Assembly (NCBI RefSeq): GCF_000002995.4
Contig: NW_025062475.1
Location: forward strand, 8,126,187-8,190,186
DNA: 64,000 nt
Direction: 5' to 3'
DNA from: Brugia malayi
Taxonomy: Eukaryota; Nematoda; Chromadorea; Rhabditida; Onchocercidae
The translations under genes were made by a program, and so were the position numbers. The notes beneath the pieces were generated by a model, which saw only the letters and a program-made list of their open reading frames with translations, was not told where the DNA came from and made no database searches. This document shows, one piece after another, positions 36,001 through 58,366 of the stretch (within the stretch, counting starts at the first letter, position 1; each line of letters starts with the position of its first letter).

Positions 36001-38583
36001 AGCTATAATAAATCGGCAAGCCAAAAAAGTTTCGTTTTCACGTGAAAGAATAATAACATCACTGTTGCTTTCATTAAAGGTAGCTAAATCATCTGCCAGT
36101 TGTTCCAAGCTATTAAACTGCAAGAAAAAATTTAGATCTTACCGTTGAAACATAACTTACATCAAGATCGAGAAATTCAGATAAGCATTCTCATCTCAAA
36201 TTTGGAGAGAACAACAATTAACTAAACGAAATGATGCAAGTCGTTCAGTTAGTTGTCACATAGTGCATTTATCAAATGATTACTAACCTTACGCACGCAT
36301 ATCCCTGCATTTTTCAAAACTTTTTCCGTATTCTGAATATTTTTTTTCAACATTATGCGTATATCTTCATCTCGAGTTTGGAAAATTCTAAGAAAATTCT
36401 CCTGAAATTTTAACGAGTTAAATAACATAGCGAGGCTAAATTGTCGAAACAAATTTTACAATTAATCGATCATGAGACGTATCCTGTACCAAAGGAACGA
36501 GAAACATATCACTGTGAAATGTATCCTAGAGCAGACTACAGGAAAGCTTTAAGACAGAAACAGACACCACACTGAAGAAAAACCAAATGATGCCTTAAAA
36601 GTTTACGAAAGAAGATGCATAAAATTTGCTTCCAAATGCATAAAATTAAAAAACCTGTATTCTTTCAATCACTTCACACTTGCATACACGTGGTTCAAGC
36701 TCCACAAACGAAAATGATCGAGGTCGTTGCTTTTCGGACTTCATTTTAGATAGATCCTGTGGTATCACATGCGTTGTTTTAGTATATAGTTCGCTGCAAT
36801 AGTTTTTTTATAACAACAAAGCTATTTCGAACACAAGAGAAAACGAAAAAGCACTACTTTTTATTGATTACACTAGATAAAATAGAAAAAATAGAAAAGA
36901 GAAAAATAAAAACGAAATACATTTTTTTAAACAAATTAGATCAAGATTAAAAGGCTTAACAGCAAAGTTAGAAAGAAATAATCCTAAAACAATAAACATC
37001 CGTCGGAAAAGTGGACCTTCCACTCGAGCACATGCTTTTAGAAAGTGCTGTCACCAGTTTCATCTGTTCATCAAATACTGAGTGTGGTTCCTCACTTAAT
37101 CGAGTAGGACGCTTTTTTATTTCTAGTTTTGGCTTCTTCAGCCTAAAACATTAAAAAACAAAGGAAAATATGACTTTTAAAGGAAGCTTGCATCCATTCC
37201 TTCAAGTTATAAGCTAATTTACTGCTCCAGTTTTGACAATTTTTGACTTTTTACATCTGACTTATTTTATGAGTTTTAAAAAGACGAAGAAACTCGTACT
37301 TTGTATGTGGAATACCATTTTGTTTTTTCGCTTCCGCAATTTTATTCTGTGTATCTAGCAGTAACAATAGACTGCTAGGATTTACGTGATGCTTTTTACC
37401 ACAACGTTTAGCGTGTGATGCACGAAACTAAAAAACTTGTTTCAAAATTTATACTTGTACTTATAATTATAAGTGACTGAGATTCGCCTTCTTTTTTTGA
37501 AAGGTGAAATACAAGAACATTGTAAATTCAATCCTCTCCAAAAGAAGTAAAATGAATTTACAATGTCCTAGTATTCCACTTTAGTGGAAGGTTAATTTCA
37601 GCAACTTAAAAATTATCATTTTTCATTAATGATACTGGGAACGCAAATAAAAGCAACGAATTCAAGTAAAAGTATATAAATAAAAGCAAAGAATTCAGCC
37701 AAGACTTGCAGTTAATTATAACGAAATTTTCAGCATTAGCAGTTTATGAATATTTTACTCCCAAAAAACTTACTGGTCCTGGCTGTAAAGGTTCACCGCA
37801 TATAGGACAATCCACTACTTTCTTCCACTCTTCCTTTTCTATTTCATATTTGTTGCATGCTTCTTGCTGATCCAAGCAATGATTGATATGTAACGATTTG
37901 CGCAATTCATCCAAATTTTTTAATTCCTTTAAATATCTTAAAATCAAGCGTCAAACGTATTCTGCCTTTTCCATAGTTTTTCAAAGAAATGGGAGTAAAG
38001 GCTGTTCAATTTGATGATAGCTGGCGGAGAGTATACGGATAGTAAACAGAACCAATTAATGAGGAAACAAATGTATTCAATGGAATGCATAACAACGGAA
38101 GGCAAAAATCAACCAGTTAATCTAGGAAAACACTTTTGTCATATGAGATATGCAACTTGCCTTATTGCACACGAAGCACTTGTCTTTATCACCGCCCGGT
38201 AGCAGATAATCACTTCTAATTATTGAATTTAAAATAATTTCGCTTTCTGACTTATCTTTTATTTCTCTGAAAACTGTCTTGTGGTAATGGTATTACTCTA
38301 ATCATATCTCATTATCCACACTCCTTCACAACTCCGGAGAATATTACCTGTTCCCGACACAATATTTCCCATGCTTTATGACGAATATCAAACTAAAAGG
38401 ACGAAATGTACAACAAGCTACAATGCTTAGTTAGTACATTTATGCATATATTAAAAAACTTTAAGGACGAAAGTTCAAAGAAAAAGAGTGATGTCACTAA
38501 TAAGGCCCGTCTGTTCTTTTCCATATTCATAATAGTTACCTGGTTGGCTTAAGCGATTTCTCTACAAAATCTGAGTCGTCCAT
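33025..38583 (-). CDS. slx-4: SLX4 / HIM-18 / FANCP structure-specific endonuclease scaffold
   Basis: Nuclear scaffold that binds SLX1 and other structure-specific nucleases to cut Holliday junctions and stalled-fork intermediates. My exon model (start MDDSDFVEKSLKPT at 38583, stop TAA at 33027-33025) gives roughly 850-900 residues. Order: two tandem UBZ4 fingers (CFVC...HINHC and CPIC...HAKRC), an ALSKS-type helix, a CKCEVIERIQ segment, a BTB domain (SDVIILSRENETFLACRFII), a long Ser/acidic low-complexity linker of nearly 300 residues, a SAP-type nuclease-binding motif (DDKELK joined to ELAKFGIRPMGKKRAVALLK), and a C-terminal domain ending in LEILDRLHVTF. This is the full metazoan SLX4 order. 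One intron is GC-AG (38160-37927), and a 45-nt upstream exon is optional. The C. elegans orthologue is named him-18. Identity is strong; the exon 2 choice is uncertain. Confidence 0.92.
33184..33235. repeat. Short direct repeat, 22 bp, 30-bp period
   Basis: ATCATTTCATCTATATTATT and its copy with one T for C change start at 33184 and 33214, in the last SLX4 intron close to the acceptor of the final exon. Confidence 0.8.
33385..33570. repeat. Inverted repeat, 41-bp arms, copying an SLX4 exon into its neighbouring intron
   Basis: The left arm 33385-33425 and the right arm 33530-33570 are reverse complements over 41 bases with one mismatch; the spacer is 104 bp. The left arm lies inside the SLX4 exon encoding LNWLRKEENSSLYNH; the right arm is in the upstream intron. 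The core is GCAAAGAAGAAAATTCAAGC on the right-arm plus strand. Confidence 0.93.
35650..36120 (-). other. slx-4: SLX4 BTB domain exons
   Basis: An exon at about 36000-36118 encodes FNSLEQLADDLATFNES, then SDVIILSRENETFLACRFII and AARAPTLLQ. The next exon (about 35653-35710) encodes HLNSDGSLKLREYSGAAIR and a third opens SYMTFLTSASVIWTEKERE. The SDV....F.ACR.I.AARAP pattern is the BTB core, which dimerises SLX4 in other animals. Confidence 0.85.
37285..38226 (-). other. slx-4: SLX4 tandem UBZ4 zinc fingers
   Basis: Finger 1 is split by an intron: CFVCNK ends the exon at 38161 and the next begins ELKNLDELRKSLHINHCLD at 37926. It gives C-x2-C-x14-H-x3-C, the same 14-residue spacing I recall for the vertebrate SLX4 finger. 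Finger 2 starts CPICGEPLQPGP at the end of that exon (about 37770) and finishes FRASHAKRCGKK in the next (about 37290-37427), giving C-x2-C-x12-H-x3-C. UBZ4 fingers bind ubiquitin and recruit SLX4 to cross-linked DNA in vertebrates. Confidence 0.85.
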
Positions 38584-39272
38584 TGAAGATCAATAATCAA
38601 CAAGATGCATCGATACTAACAATGAAATAGTACTCGCGAGAAGTGAGAAGAAGGCGAAGCAGATAACCACAAACCCACCGAAGATGTAAACGACAAATAG
38701 GAAATGAGAGAATGCCTTCACAGTTTAAAGGTACAGAATCTCCTCAGGACACAAGTACAAGTCCGCCAATCTGGAAGAGATATGTGGAACAGCTCCTCGA
38801 AACTCTTTCTTGATTGATTGATCGACAGATGAGTAGAAGTTACTCCACAATATGTTGTCACATGTGACTTAAGGTAATTAAGGAGAAAGTAACCGAAGAA
38901 AAAGTCAGGTAGGTGTAATTACTGTAATCGACCAATAACATTTTCCTTTAGCAATCAAAAGTAAAACTGCTTAAATGTTTAAGTTTTGGAGAAATCATAA
39001 GACTGCAAAAGACAAAAGTGCCAGTGTTCCCACTATTTATCGATCAGCTAGATGACACCACACTAATATTTTATGTGCAGATATGACCTTTGCCGATAGA
39101 TCGATCGTCATCTGACATTTAGATGTATAATCATTAGAGCAGCAGATTTATTGTCAAAAAGTCAATATTCAGGAAACTATTAGTTTTATCTGCTAGAAAT
39201 GACGATTATCAGTGATATCAGTGGCAACGATATTTTCAAGAGGGAAATCCACTGGTCCAATTTCTCAGGAAA
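38584..39272. other. Upstream of SLX4, no gene seen
   Basis: About 690 bp of AT-rich sequence between the SLX4 start codon and the end of a possible small gene. No convincing coding frame. I do not see a clear TTTTCAG acceptor directly before the SLX4 ATG, so trans-splicing is not indicated by sequence. Confidence 0.5.
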
Positions 39273-39884
39273 TTAGTGATGTTTATAGTAATAGATATGG
39301 CGAAGGTAGCTTGAATGATTTCTGCTGTTGTTGTAAGGATGATAAATCGAATAATGACGGACATCGCTATTCCTACCTGAAAACTATCTATTTAAAACGG
39401 CCCCATAAACTGATTTATAAATTCTGTGCCTTTCAATGGAAATTCAAAAAAGTAAGATACGAGTGAAAACTCCAAAACAAACTTCAGTAAAGATCGCTTG
39501 CTTATTTTTTTATGCTTACTACGTTTTTATACTTACTAATTTAACTTATACCAACTGTTTTCTCATAGTGCTAAATGCTATTCTGTGTGTCATGTGTAAG
39601 CACAACGGAAGATTTGTGAAGCGGAATGAAAATTAGAGTAATGCAAAGCATGTAAGGAAACATTTCGATGTCCATGTCAGGATAATTTCCCAACACGAAT
39701 ACGGAAGAGAATTAATGTAATTAAAAAGAAAGATACCATTGCAGTATTTATGAAAAATATGTCGTTCACAGCTGCGGCATTTCAAAACATAACGCTTTGA
39801 CCTATCGTATTGTTTTGGTCCAGCAATTATATGAACTGTACGTCTGCATCCTGATTTATGGTGATGATTTGGCGCTGATAGCAT
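39273..39884 (-). CDS. Possible small two-exon Cys/His/Tyr-rich protein (83 aa), unrecognised
   Basis: Exon A 39737-39884 begins MLSAPNHHHKSGCRRTVH, contains LKCRSCERHIFHKYCN and ends at a GT donor in phase 1. Exon B 39273-39376 follows a GTTTTCAG acceptor, continues in the matching phase as RNSDVRHYSIYHPYNN and ends IYYYKHH-stop. The intron is 360 bp. CRSCERHIFHKYC has a C-x2-C-x2-H-x2-H-x2-C arrangement that might bind metal; this is inference. A TTCCAG lies four bases before the ATG, which could be an SL acceptor or an acceptor from an upstream exon, so this may be only part of a gene. Phase match and splice sites support it; no family was recognised. Confidence 0.4.
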
Positions 39885-40031
39885 TTTGCTGGAAGCGTGG
39901 TGTTTTCTTTCTAGAACTTAAGAAAAGCTTTAATGGAAATATAGCATTCACAAATCAGAATTTAATCTGAAATATGCATTATTGATGTGAAGTGTGGGTT
40001 ATGACAATGTTCACTTTGTTAATGTAACAAT

Positions 40032-40513
40032 ATGAAGACAAGTGGTACCATTAACAGTGGACGGCTTTATGCGGTGGCGCTTTTGGTTCCATTGCTCACA
40101 AATTCCTTTGCAAATGCACTTTGGGTATGTGTATGCCTTAAGTTGATAGAGTTAAACAAGTGATCAAATGAAATCAATGAGGAAAGATAAACTTAGATGG
40201 ATATCTCAGTTTTAATAGCCAATGCCAGTAGATTTCTCAATTTACTTCAACATTTTCATGTAAATGAAAATTTTTTTATTAGTAAATTTAATTGAAATTA
40301 TAAATGTTTATTATAAGAGTGTTATGCGAATGAAAGTAATGTCACCGAAATATTTCTAATAAAATTTTAGAACAGCGAAAGCATTAAGTAGATATACAGA
40401 TTTCAGATATATACATCGGTTTCTAAAAATCTTTACAGATCCCAGGACAGTCAATCAAGTTTCTAAATACTACTGATTTGAAATCAAGCGATCTAAACTT
40501 TATTCATACTTAA
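40032..40513 (+). CDS. Possible secreted small peptide, two exons (55 aa), unrecognised
   Basis: The first exon 40032-40124 encodes MKTSGTINSGRLYAVALLVP followed by LLTNSFANALW. This has the form of a Sec signal peptide: basic N-region, hydrophobic core, ANA cleavage motif. It is followed directly by a strong GTATGTG donor. A CTTTACAG acceptor ending at 40438 gives an in-phase second exon (IPGQSIKFLNTTDLKSSDLN, stop at 40511-40513). A T-rich acceptor (TTTTCTTTCTAG) at 39903-39914 could define the 5' end of the mRNA, although short upstream ATGs lie in that leader. It would be the only plus-strand gene of the window. Weak: rests on signal-peptide shape and splice sites only. Confidence 0.25.
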
Positions 40514-40941
40514 TCTGATAATTATTCTTTAGGAATAATCTGCTTATAAATAATAAATGATGATTAAATCAATTTGCAATATTGGCATCTATGTCTGGCT
40601 TCACTGATAGGTCAACAACCTCAAAGAGAAAGAATAAGTTTTGTAATCCGGCATGTTACGAGAATACGTAAATTCAACAGAATAAATCAAATCTCAGAAC
40701 ACAAGCACACTAACGTTTGATTTAGAAAAATTTCTTTCCGGTCGTAGTCGCTGATGGATAGATTTTGAACAACGAGCTGTCTTCTGACAACTCTTAAATT
40801 AAATTATCAATGTTAATTTGGCCATCAGATGACCTTATTAGGTATGAAAAGAAGAGATCCTACTTCAATCCTTGTCTATTTTTTCATTTTCTTAGTCTTA
40901 TTTGAATGATTATATTAGAAAGTTGGAAACAGTTTATCCGA
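40514..40941. other. Intergenic, nothing recognised
   Basis: About 430 bp of AT-rich sequence between the possible secreted-peptide gene and the stop codon of the unrecognised gene at 40942. No coding frame or repeat of note. Confidence 0.5.
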
Positions 40942-42725
40942 CTAACTATCAATAAATAATTCAAAAAAAGGAAAAATTTTCTTCGCAATGAAACAAACAC
41001 TGTGAGATATTTGAGTAGCTTCATCTTCTTCATCTTTTGCCGGTCCATTTCTATGAGTTTTACCAATTCTTCCTGATTTGTCATTAATTTTACACATACC
41101 ACCACAGTATAAATCATTTCTCTGAAAAACTTCAAAATAAAATATTCCAATCCTTTAGGATATTAAACATTTTGAAATTTTCACAAAACTGCAATATTCT
41201 TGAAATTTGTGTGATGCTGGACTACAGTGATCCGATACAGTTGTATGAGATCATCTGGAAATGACCAAAAGAAATACATGACAAACTGACCATGAGTACC
41301 GGTTAAAGTCAATCATAAATAGTCTAGGTTGATGTCATTCTATTTGATAAAATGTTCTTGCCTTAAAAAGGACGTTAACTTTAAAAGTTATTTCAGAAAA
41401 CATTTGTTTCATACCATATTTTCATAAACATCTGAACAGTGCTGACAGTAGTCTGAACAGTGCTGACTTAAACTAGAAGGTACTGAGAAGTAGAAATTTT
41501 GATTGGAACAAGTCGGATGGTAATATTCAGCTTCTTCAGCGCAATGTTGAGGTATTAATTCATTACAGTGTCCTCTAGTTAACTGAGGTTGAGTCATGTC
41601 GCGTGTTAGCAAAGAATCTCGTTTATTTCTCGAGAAATTTTGAATACTTCGAGAACTGCACAAATTAGGTCTGGAATTTTTCGATGCTTGTGACTTTTCT
41701 ACTTTTATTTGTGAAACGTCAGCAGGTGGTTTTATACGTAAACGAGAAGTGTTTTTGGAGTTGTTTGCTCTATCCACAGCTTGTGGACAATTATAACCAG
41801 TAACCAATTCGTCCGTGACATTTGTTTCGTCCATTTCTTTACACACCGCAGTCGATCCCAACAAACTTGGCTGGGCCACTTTTGATGCTTTTAGTTGTTC
41901 ATAATTTTGAATAACTGGCTGAGTCTTTAACAGACCCAACTCTTCATCAGCGTATTCATTACCCGTTTGTATATCTATCTGTAAGAAATCTCAAATTTTA
42001 TCTCAAGTAACTTTTAGACAAGTAGCATATCATTTTCTTATAAAATTTCCTGAAGAAGATATCTTAGCGTAAAACATACAATTTAAACAAGGCACTTTGT
42101 AAATGGCCAGCGCTATGCATATTTTATCTGTTGTTAAACTTCAAAACATTAGGAACCAATACAAACAATTACACTGATATAACAGTTCCAGTAATAACTG
42201 AAAACTAATAGTAAGGGCAAACCGGTGAGTCCATCTTTCGTTACTAATCAGTTAATGAGCAGTTAAATAAATTCCAACAATTATCAATGAACGTCATTGA
42301 GTCTTATCAAGACTTTTATTTCATTAAAAAATCGAAGTTTTTTCAGATTGAAATTGCATATGCAAAAATTTTTTTCTGAGTTCTTTAGAGGGACAGAGAG
42401 AGAGAGAGACAGAATGAAAAGATTGTTTCAAGGACGAGGGGAGAAAAAGAACTCGCAAAATATCTTTAATAAATGTTCAAAAACATAATTAGCATAATTT
42501 ATAGAGGTCAGTCCAGTTTATAACTTCATGTCATAGGTTAAGAAAAATCAATGACGTTAAATTTCAAACTCGTCTTCCGTCCAAAGCAATCATGAATTTT
42601 TGTTTCTTATCGGTGAACGATGAAGTGGAAAAAAATTGTACATGGGGACGCTCGATGATCGGATTAGTTGTTGTTCTGGTGTAAGTTAATATAATCCGAG
42701 AGAAGATAGCTTCGTTAAATTTTTG
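40942..42725 (-). CDS. Unrecognised protein, three phase-consistent exons (299 codons visible), 5' end unresolved
   Basis: Three exons, all phase 0, join without a stop: 42570-42725 (QKFNEAIFSRIILTYTRTTT to FMIALDGRR), 41415-41978 (IDIQTGNEYADEELGLLKTQ to HCSDVYENM) and 40942-41121 (RNDLYCGGMCKINDKSGRIG to KKIFPFFELFIDS-stop). Acceptors and donors are good (TTGTTAG, TTACAG, TTTTCAG; GTTTGA, GTATGA). The middle exon is polar and disordered-looking, then Cys-rich with a duplicated QHCSD unit near its end. I recognise no domain. The C-terminus is hydrophobic (VCFIAKKIFPFFELFI) but too short to be sure of a membrane segment. No signal peptide is visible because the start is missing. It sits on the same strand about 740 bp downstream of the RhoGEF stop. 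The joint DGRR/IDIQTGNEYADEELG and the consistent phases make me fairly sure this is a real gene. Confidence 0.72.
42394..42409. repeat. (GA)n microsatellite
   Basis: Short GA run in the first visible intron of the unrecognised gene. Confidence 0.85.
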
Positions 42726-43466
42726 CTAACAAACAAAAGGTCTTCTCAATCCAATAGGTTATTAAAGCTACTTCACTGAGCAAATTATGGTCTGAGTTAA
42801 ATGTCAGCTTCTAGATCAAGAAGGCGAAGAAAAAGAAACAAAAATAGTTCTTTTATTTCCACCCAGTTAAAACATTAGCCGAAATCTCCCAGCAGAGTCA
42901 TTTACTGCGATGCTTTAGACTTTCACAAACTTAACGAGATTCGTTTTTACAAAACTGGACTTTCATGAGTTATATTTACTCCGACTTCTTAAGTTTACTT
43001 CATATATAATAGTTTGCGTTAGGCCCTGAAAAGTTTATGTTACATACGCAAACTTAAAGGAATGGTGAATTTTCAGATAAATATGAAAGAAGAATAGCAA
43101 TTCGTTGAGAGGACTGAATTTCTGTTGGATCATAGAGTCGATACGTTGGTACGCAGTACCGAAGCTGTTCAAAACAGAATTTATTTGAAGATGGTAAAGA
43201 AAAAGGTTTGAATCAATCCGATGGTTTTGTAGTTTCCATAAGACACTGATAAAAGCAACGAATCATCGTGCTACAGTAATTACTACTAAACTATTATATA
43301 AAGTAACTTAAGAAGTCGAAGCTATTTCCGGAAATAAGGAGTCATGAGGAAAAAGTCATGAAAAAAAAATTCCATTAATGTCAACAACATATTTAAATTT
43401 TTTTTTTTTCTTTTTTTTTTTAAAGAAAACAACAATTTGTACAGCAATTTGACGTCTTAAAAGCTT
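42726..43466. other. Gap between RhoGEF stop and unrecognised gene; probably holds its missing 5' exons
   Basis: About 740 bp. On the minus strand around 43060-43250 two frames are open and look protein-like (one with YRLYDPTEIQSSQRIAILLS after a good TTTTGAACAG acceptor, the other with FGTAYQRIDSMIQQKFSPLN ending at a GTATGT donor), but neither joins in phase with the exon starting at 42725. A T/A-rich tract at 43397-43424 lies in the RhoGEF 3'UTR side. Confidence 0.4.
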
Positions 43467-54961
<11,495 letters not shown>

Positions 54962-57900
54962 CTGAAATAATGAAGAATTCATTTGTTAAGGCTATGTCAG
55001 ATAGTTTCATTCAAGGTAGTAAGAAATGGTTCAATTTCAAGAAATTAAACCTAATTTTAACCAAAGACTGCATAACATCCAGTAACTCAGGTGTTGAACA
55101 GCAACTGATTCCTCAACGAATAATAATCACAGTTTTGTTTACTGTTTTTTTTATATGCTTGAGAAAATGTAGTTCATTTCTCAGGTTGTTTGAATTCAAT
55201 TTATTTGTCCTATTAGAGATGAGCGGTAGATTAAAAGTGAAATTTAAACAAACTAATAGAATTTATATGAAATTGACATACTCGGAAAAATTTGGATTTT
55301 ACTGAACTTTCCCTGAAGTTCAAAATATCTAAATTACAAATGATGGAGTAATACTGATATAACATCACCTGCTTGGAAAATTGCTGGCAAAAGAAGTAAT
55401 ATTTAATTAGTTAGAAAATATTAGTTAGTAATGACTTTGAATCAGAGGAGAAGCGCCGAAACATTTGGATTGAAATCGTAAAGAGTTACTTCGAGAAGAG
55501 ATTTATCTAACTATTCATCCAGTCAGCGACATAGCTATCCCCTTCATCACCCATATAACTTTGAGTTCGAGATGAAGCCTCTTACCTCGTCACCTGATGT
55601 TTGGCTTTTGAATACTAACAAATGATTTGCAGAGTCCTAATCATATCTTCGAGCTTTTAAAAGTTAATGCAAGATAATTTCAAATGAACTTCAACAACAC
55701 ATGCTAACTCCAGTTTTACAAACTAAATTCGAAATATAAAAGAGAATTCCTATTTTTCTTTTTTTTTTAAAAAAAAAAGAAAATTGCAGGTATGACAGTT
55801 GTTTTCAAGAAATGAAGACCTTGTCATAAAATCAGAGATTATTCTACAGAAGTATTACGGATGTTGAAATATGCTGACCCATTAACTTATTTATTTAGAA
55901 TCTACTTTGTTGCTGATCCGTTACATTCAAGCATCACAAGACAACATAAAATGTTAATGCCTGTAACTGAATACTCATTCATAGGCCATTTTATATATTT
56001 TTTATAAACAAGAACGAAAAACTTGATCTTATCAACAATGGAAAGTAATGATAACTTTGCAATCACAACATTTTCGTCAAGCTTAAAGATATATAAACTG
56101 AATGAGAAACAATTTGCATTCACTTCAAAAACACCTGAATATATAGATTTCGGATTGGATATCGTGAAGATCAATGGATGATAAGGAAAAGATCAGGAAA
56201 ACAGGACAGTTCCCGAATGAATAAGACAAGATGATAAATCATTAAATAAGAAAAGATAGCGAATTCATTTAAACTACAATCCTATTAGCTCTAACATATG
56301 AAATAGATATGTGAGTGACAACTGAGATGGAGTAGAGATTGGCAGGAAGGCAGTGTCGATCGGAGATCGGAGAACGAATATTTAGAATCTTATTTCAAGA
56401 GCGCATAATGAATGATGAATGAGATTACGGAAACGTATAGATGTGAAGAAGATCGTAGGAGTAACAGACTGGAAGAAGCAACTTTGCCAGGATCAATCAC
56501 AAGAGATGAGTCAATGGATAGAAGATGGGCTTGAGGAAAGTAGTACTCATCATGTAGGTCAACTGATCTAGTAGTGCAATTGTGGAACTAATTCTGAGCG
56601 AGAGCGTAAAAGGTGAAAGTTCACAGCGAAGGTCAGCTAAGTTCCAGTTAATTCATGAGATTAGATAGGGATAAATATTGTAACCTTAGGATTTTTCTAC
56701 AGTTGTCATCATTTACAATCATCATGAAAAGTAATGGGATGAATAATGACCATCCTGAATATTCCGTTTGTTTCTTTCACCTCTTCTCTGGAAATAAACT
56801 GTTACTGATCACAAATTAAGCGAAACAATTGAAATTAATTTCTTCATTAATTGATGGAAATTCGCTGCTCTTTATTGAGTACAGTTTTCTTATATTAATT
56901 GTTTATAGTACTTGTACCAAAGTCCAGATATTTTTTCTTCCTTTACGGAAATGCTTAGCAGCTGACCTTACAGGTTTAAAGAATAAAAATACTTTTTGAC
57001 ATCCGAATATGTCAAATAAACAACAACAACAGCAGCAGCAACAACAAAGCTCATAAGAATTGCCCAAGTAACACTTCCATGAATAATAAGATAGATCTGA
57101 TTTTATTCTTAAATACTTCATTAACTGTACTGAATGATTTCATTTCTCTTAAAAAAGAAAATATGGCGAGATGAAGCGAATCGTTGAACAGTGTATCCAT
57201 CAAAAGAAAAAAAAAAATAAAACGACGGGCATATTTATCGCCTCACATCTTCACTCCTTATCCATCTTTTCTCTTCTCTTTCGCAGTATTTAAAGCTTAG
57301 TTCCGTTATCCTTGTAAAAATCTTTCCTGTTCAGTTCCCTTTATACTCATTCATTTCTCATTGAAATCATACTAAAGTCAGATTAACAATCTTTGTCACA
57401 GAACTGTTACTTGAACTAGCCTAAGCCACCCTGATAGTCATTTTCTCCTCCCACAATTGGAAATGTAATGGTATTTGTAGATCGATATAATGACATGGCG
57501 TATGCACTCATACAATTCATTTTTTTTTTTGCATATATTCTTTGATAGCTCGAATAATAAATTAGGAAGCAGTTCAAATAAATTTCCATCATATTAACAA
57601 GAATACAGCTCAGAACCCTCCGAAATAGTTTAAAAGAATGCATAATGAACTGATGAATGACTTCGACAGTATACCATTTCAATAAGACCCAAATCTGAAT
57701 TTGAACTTCAAACATTTATCATAATTTTTCAATGGAATTCCAACGAGAAATAATAGTTCTGAAGATAAAAGGATATTTGAGAATTAGAAATGTGCACGTA
57801 TGCTTCCAAATTCATTAATTTTTCAGACCGTCTAGATGAACATTATAAGAGCATATACTGATTATTGTAATTGCTCAAAGACATAAAAAAATAATGACAA

Positions 57901-58366
57901 TTTTATAATTAGATATTTTAAAAAAGGTTTGAAAGTAACATATGTAATTAAACAATTCCCAAAATCGTAAGTTTTCTGATCCAATATCTAGGCAAAATCA
58001 AGATACACTAAGTTCACATACTAATTCGCGTGGCGAGTAGTACCCCGTTAAATCTTTTTTTATTTTAATAAGATGAAACAATACGAACCTATATATCTAA
58101 TAAAACAGTCTGCATAAGAGTATAATATATAAGAACGGCCTCTAACTATAATAGGTTATCAGAAAATTATTACCAAGAAACTTTTGTAATTGGTCACGGA
58201 TAAAGGAAACAACTTTCTAATGCAATCCATTTCAGCCTCAGAATAAATCCATCAATCAGAAAAGGTAGGAGAAATTTACATTGAATAAAAAATTGAAAAC
58301 TGTAAATTGCTAATCATATATTTATAAAACAAAAAAATCGGATAGAAATGAAAGCATATAGGTTTA
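54962..58366. other. Region between LRR-Ig gene and first modelled RhoGEF exon
   Basis: 3.4 kb in which I find no convincing exon on either strand. It must hold the RhoGEF promoter and probably its first exon(s), plus the LRR-Ig 3'UTR. The open frame 54962-55010 just upstream of the 54961 acceptor is in frame but crosses a strong TTATTTCAG acceptor, so it is probably intron. A CAA/CAG repeat is at 57021-57048. Confidence 0.5.
57021..57048. repeat. (CAA)n(CAG)n trinucleotide repeat
   Basis: A run of CAA and CAG triplets (about nine units) upstream of the RhoGEF coding region. Not in a supported reading frame on either strand. Confidence 0.85.

Noticed and set aside
40942..41121. C-terminal hydrophobic segment as the fourth helix of a Cys-loop ligand-gated channel
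   Set aside because: The visible upstream exons contain none of the channel's membrane helices or the Cys-loop, so the resemblance is not meaningful.
42592..42682. Plus-strand frame MNFCFLSVNDEVEKNCTWGR with hydrophobic end and GTAAGT donor
   Set aside because: Lies antisense to a minus-strand exon that is in phase with two others; the minus reading is better supported.
54962..55305. Plus-strand frame MKNSFVKAMSDSFIQGSKKW
   Set aside because: Random-looking composition opposite the upstream flank of the RhoGEF exon; no splice or motif support.
56903..57121. Minus-strand frame with a poly-Cys run
   Set aside because: Produced by the CAA/CAG repeat read out of frame; no splice context or protein-like flanks.
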